The notes beneath the pieces were generated by a model. The model ran no database searches, was not told where the DNA came from, and saw only the letters and a list, made by a program, of their open reading frames with translations. From assembly GCA_021904315.1 (NCBI GenBank), contig CM038907.1, forward strand, positions 26,171,223 through 26,235,222: 64,000 nucleotides of DNA, in the 5' to 3' direction. The translations under genes were made by a program, and so were the position numbers. Origin of the DNA: Sphagnum magellanicum (Eukaryota > Streptophyta > Sphagnopsida > Sphagnales > Sphagnaceae). Of the stretch, positions 61,021-64,000 are shown piece after piece; the first letter of the stretch is position 1; each line of letters opens with the position of its first letter.

Positions 61021-62450
61021 GTAGCAGCCTAGCACGCACAGCAGGGCTTTTTTTTTTTCTTTTTTCTTTTTTCTTATTTTTGGGCCTGAAAATACCTTCA
61101 AAATGGCTAATAACATGTAGTCCCTTTTGCTTTTCTACTTGCCAATTTTTTATTTAAAAAATAATAATTGCCAGATTTCTCTATTCGGTTCTAGTATTGT
61201 AAGTTAGAATGTGTCAATTTTTTATTTAAAAAAAACTTTTATGTCCTGTTTTGTCAGGGTTTTTTTCCTTTAGTTTTTTTTTCTGAAATTTACCAAAGAG
61301 TTAGCAAAAATAGTTGATTTTACACTATGGAAAAAAAATTTGCAAAACTTTTTGTTGGATAGACAACAAAATTTGTCAAAAATTGGAATAAAAAAACTCT
61401 ATTGGGTTTACTCATTACTAGTGTGGCTTGTCATGTTGAGCACATAACTATTGTAATTTATTGAAATAATTTTGAAAAGGAGAATGATACATGCCTTCTT
61501 TTAGCCTAAGTTTGGAATTCATTTTTCAATAAAAATTAAATTACTATTAGAATTCCAATGACAAAAAAATTATTCAAATGTTGTGGTTTGGGAGATCTCC
61601 ACCCAACAAAACAAATCAAATAAACTACCTTTCTTAATAGTAAGAGCATAATAGTTTTTAAAAATAAAAAACTTATATAATTTTATTTTCTTTAGTTTAA
61701 ACCATAATTCTGTATCCAATAAAATTTATTATTTAATTAATTTCCAAGGTAATTTAAATCAAGAATTATCTTTTCAATTTTTATTTTATTTTTCCTTTGG
61801 TCATATGTAACCATAATTCCTTTTTCCTTTGAAGGAAAATTTAATTTTACATTTCATCAACCTGAATTGATTTTTAAAATGACCTAGGATAAGGTTTTTT
61901 TCTATTTACTTTCTTTGCAAAAATAACAGCGATATTTTTGCTTGTTTGTGTAAAAATGCTTTGATGATCACATGTTAAACCACAATAAGTTAATTCAAGT
62001 GAATTAGTTAATTTGAAAATTGTCAAGAAATGATAACTCTTGGTTTTGGTATTTGTCACCATTTTGGGGAATTCTTAGATTGTTTGTGCATTTGCTTTTG
62101 GTAATATTCAAAATGGAATACTAGGAAGTGGAAAACCCAAATAAATAAATAAATACAACCACAAAATTTCAACCAAAATCTCGAAGGCCAACTTGCTAAA
62201 CCTTGATGCCGTTTCTCTTTGGAAATGTGATTTTCAATTATTTATCTTCCTCCCTTTTTCAAAGAAAAAGAGAAAATAGAGTCCTAAATTGTATAGATTG
62301 TTTCCTTCATTTGCTTTGCATAAAGTTCCAATTGTGGAAGCAAAGTAGAAAAAATTAAAAATCATGTCACCACAAATGTTTGTCTTGCACTATTTTCACT
62401 TGTTTTTTTATTGTTATAAAAAATGTAATGCAATTAAATTCATACTAAGA
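61021..62450. other. AT-rich intergenic, no gene recognised
   Basis: It begins with T-rich runs (61049-61076) and continues with AT-rich sequence without domains or pairable repeats. Confidence 0.5.
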
Positions 62451-62644
62451 GGTGTGTTCACACTTGGTGTTAGGGACTCTAGTGTTGAGTCACTTATGAC
62501 CATACTAATCACTTAAGACTTAAACTTACTTATCATGAAGAGTTTATGTTAAACTAACATAACATTAAGCTATCACCCATTTAACATTGGGTGCCACCTA
62601 GGATGCCACATAGATTTACATTTAACATCAAGTGTGAATGCACC
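62451..62644. mobile_element. 194-bp MITE with 22-bp terminal inverted repeats
   Basis: The left end GGTGTGTTCACACTTGGTG plus TTA and the right end TAACATCAAGTGTGAATG plus CACC are inverse complements with three differences. There is no coding capacity. TAA occurs next to both ends (62446-62448 and 62646-62648), which hints at a PIF/Harbinger origin, but the ends do not sit flush, so superfamily is open. Confidence 0.78.
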
Positions 62645-64000
62645 ATAAGTGATTATATGAAGCCTAAACCACTAGGTAATCTATCACATCATTGAAAAGG
62701 ATTGCAATTAGAATTGAATTGTCATATCTACTACTACTACTACTTCCATGGGATTTTGAAATTTATGATTTCTAAGAATTTGTCAAAAACTACTTAATAG
62801 GTGGCCAATGGCCAAAAACCTTGTCCAAATCCAAAGGCCAATTATGTCTATGCATATTGTTAAAACTTATGGGGTTCAAGGAACCCATATAACATAAAAT
62901 ATGTGTTATAAATTCCCATTTGCCTACAGCTTTCACCATAGGGAATACACAATGATGATTAATCCCCATTTAATAGTGGCATTTTATTAAGTAAAACTCC
63001 ATGCAAATGTGATATCATGTCATGATCTACTGGGTTGTTAACAAGATTATATATATTTACACATTATGGGCATATATAATAAATGGGCAAAATTTAGGGT
63101 AAATTCAAAGTATGTACAACTACGTGGCACATTGGTAAGTGGAAAAAAGACGGCTAGTTGTACAATTGGCATTGCAAACATGAATAGAGAAGAAAAAAAA
63201 ATTAAAAAGCCTACAATTTGTTTTTTAAAGAGAAAGAATTGAAGCCAAAATTCATAAAATAATGCATTCAAAGGCATTATTTGTATGAGGCAAAATGTTG
63301 GTAGATTTATATAGAAGGCTTAAACTTCCCAAAAGCTTTGACCTTAGTAGACTCACCACCCACATGGTTTGTGGTGAAGAATTGATTTGGTGATTCCAAA
63401 GGCCAAATTTCTTTGGCTTATTTATTTGGGTATCATCTAGGATACCTTGGCTCTTAACCCACATACTAACTAACATAGGGTTCTCTCATCCTCTCTCTCT
63501 CTCTCTCTCTATAAGATGCCATAATGGTGAGTTGTGTCCATTTTGGTAAGTTGACATTTGACATTATTGGAGGTTGGTATGACTTGATAACCACTTTTGT
63601 TGTGCATAAGGAGAGCTTTCGTTTCAAAGGGGTTTGGGCTCTACAAGTCTTGGAGGCATTTGCTATTTATCCAATATGACTAATAATCTCATGACTAGGT
63701 AAAAAATTTTCTACCTAGCATTCTTAGTTTTCAAACTTCATAAGAGAAATTACGAAATTCTTCATAAAAGGAAAATAAATAAATAATATTAGTGGATGAG
63801 TGTACATTAACTATGGTCACAACCAAATGGTTTATATATATGTGGCAGTTATTTTTAACATCAAAGAAATAGCTCAAATGGTAGGGATTTGATGACCACT
63901 TTGCAAGTGGTTTGTGCATTCAATTTACATTACCACTAGCCTAATTTGCATGATACTTATGAGAAGCAAAACCCTAGTAAAATCAAGTGTCACTTGGTAA
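62645..64000. other. AT-rich intergenic, no gene recognised
   Basis: No domain-bearing frame is seen. A CTACTACTACTACT run lies at 62730-62743. The window ends in this sequence. Confidence 0.5.
63490..63510. repeat. (CT)n microsatellite
   Basis: About ten CT units lie between CTCATC and ATAAGATGCC. Simple sequence repeat; no adjoining gene was recognised. Confidence 0.9.

Noticed and set aside
1-64000. tRNA, rRNA, CRISPR arrays or bacterial-type operons
   Set aside because: No cloverleaf with a proper T-loop word, no rRNA-like conserved blocks, and no spacer arrays were found by eye. The genes are intron-split plant genes.

Overview
The window looks like nuclear DNA of a land plant. Intron-split genes with GT-AG borders lie between long AT-rich stretches and many LTR-retrotransposon fragments, and the LTR elements carry plant-type primer sites derived from initiator tRNA-Met. 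I cannot place the lineage more precisely. Only three genes are convincing in 64 kb, which fits a repeat-rich genome.

Region 1 to 13.7 kb is a retrotransposon nest. Two copies (A, plus strand; B, minus strand) of one LTR element lie head to head and form the outer arms of an inverted repeat. Between them sits a broken Ty3/gypsy element with an LTR, an initiator tRNA-Met primer site, a decayed gag and a protease/RT/RNase H region. It has no integrase, and a further LTR in the opposite orientation joins its pol gene. Three solo LTRs of the same gypsy family, each with a perfect 5-bp target duplication, lie at 191-997, 11375-12191 and 12631-13654.

Region 13.7 to 19 kb holds two arrays of tandem repeats of about 95-100 bp (14.5-15.1 and 16.6-17.1 kb) and a diverged inverted-repeat pair, with no gene. 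From about 19.3 to 22 kb lies a five-exon plus-strand gene for a phenylcoumaran benzylic ether reductase / isoflavone-reductase-like enzyme (306 aa). AT-rich DNA follows, with a 51-bp minisatellite near 28.1 kb. The small GTPase Ran (223 aa, eight coding exons, minus strand) spans 29293-31708, and its first coding exon is only the ATG.

From 32 to 50 kb there is a short tandem duplication, a Harbinger/Tourist-like MITE (32790-33384), a very AT-rich gene desert, and the 5' half of a dead Ty1/copia element on the minus strand (about 48030-50217). A minus-strand RING-H2 ubiquitin ligase resembling plant MBR1/MBR2 (895 aa, four coding exons) spans 52054-56070. Its probable leader and promoter region reaches to about 61 kb and ends at a G-rich, quadruplex-like tract. 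The last 3 kb are AT-rich, with one MITE and a CT microsatellite.

The three genes do not form a pathway: one belongs to lignan/phenylpropanoid-type reduction, one to nuclear transport and one to ubiquitin ligation. The most unusual feature is the nested inverted-repeat retrotransposon cluster, which could give double-stranded RNA against its own family. All coordinates and alignments here were made by eye.
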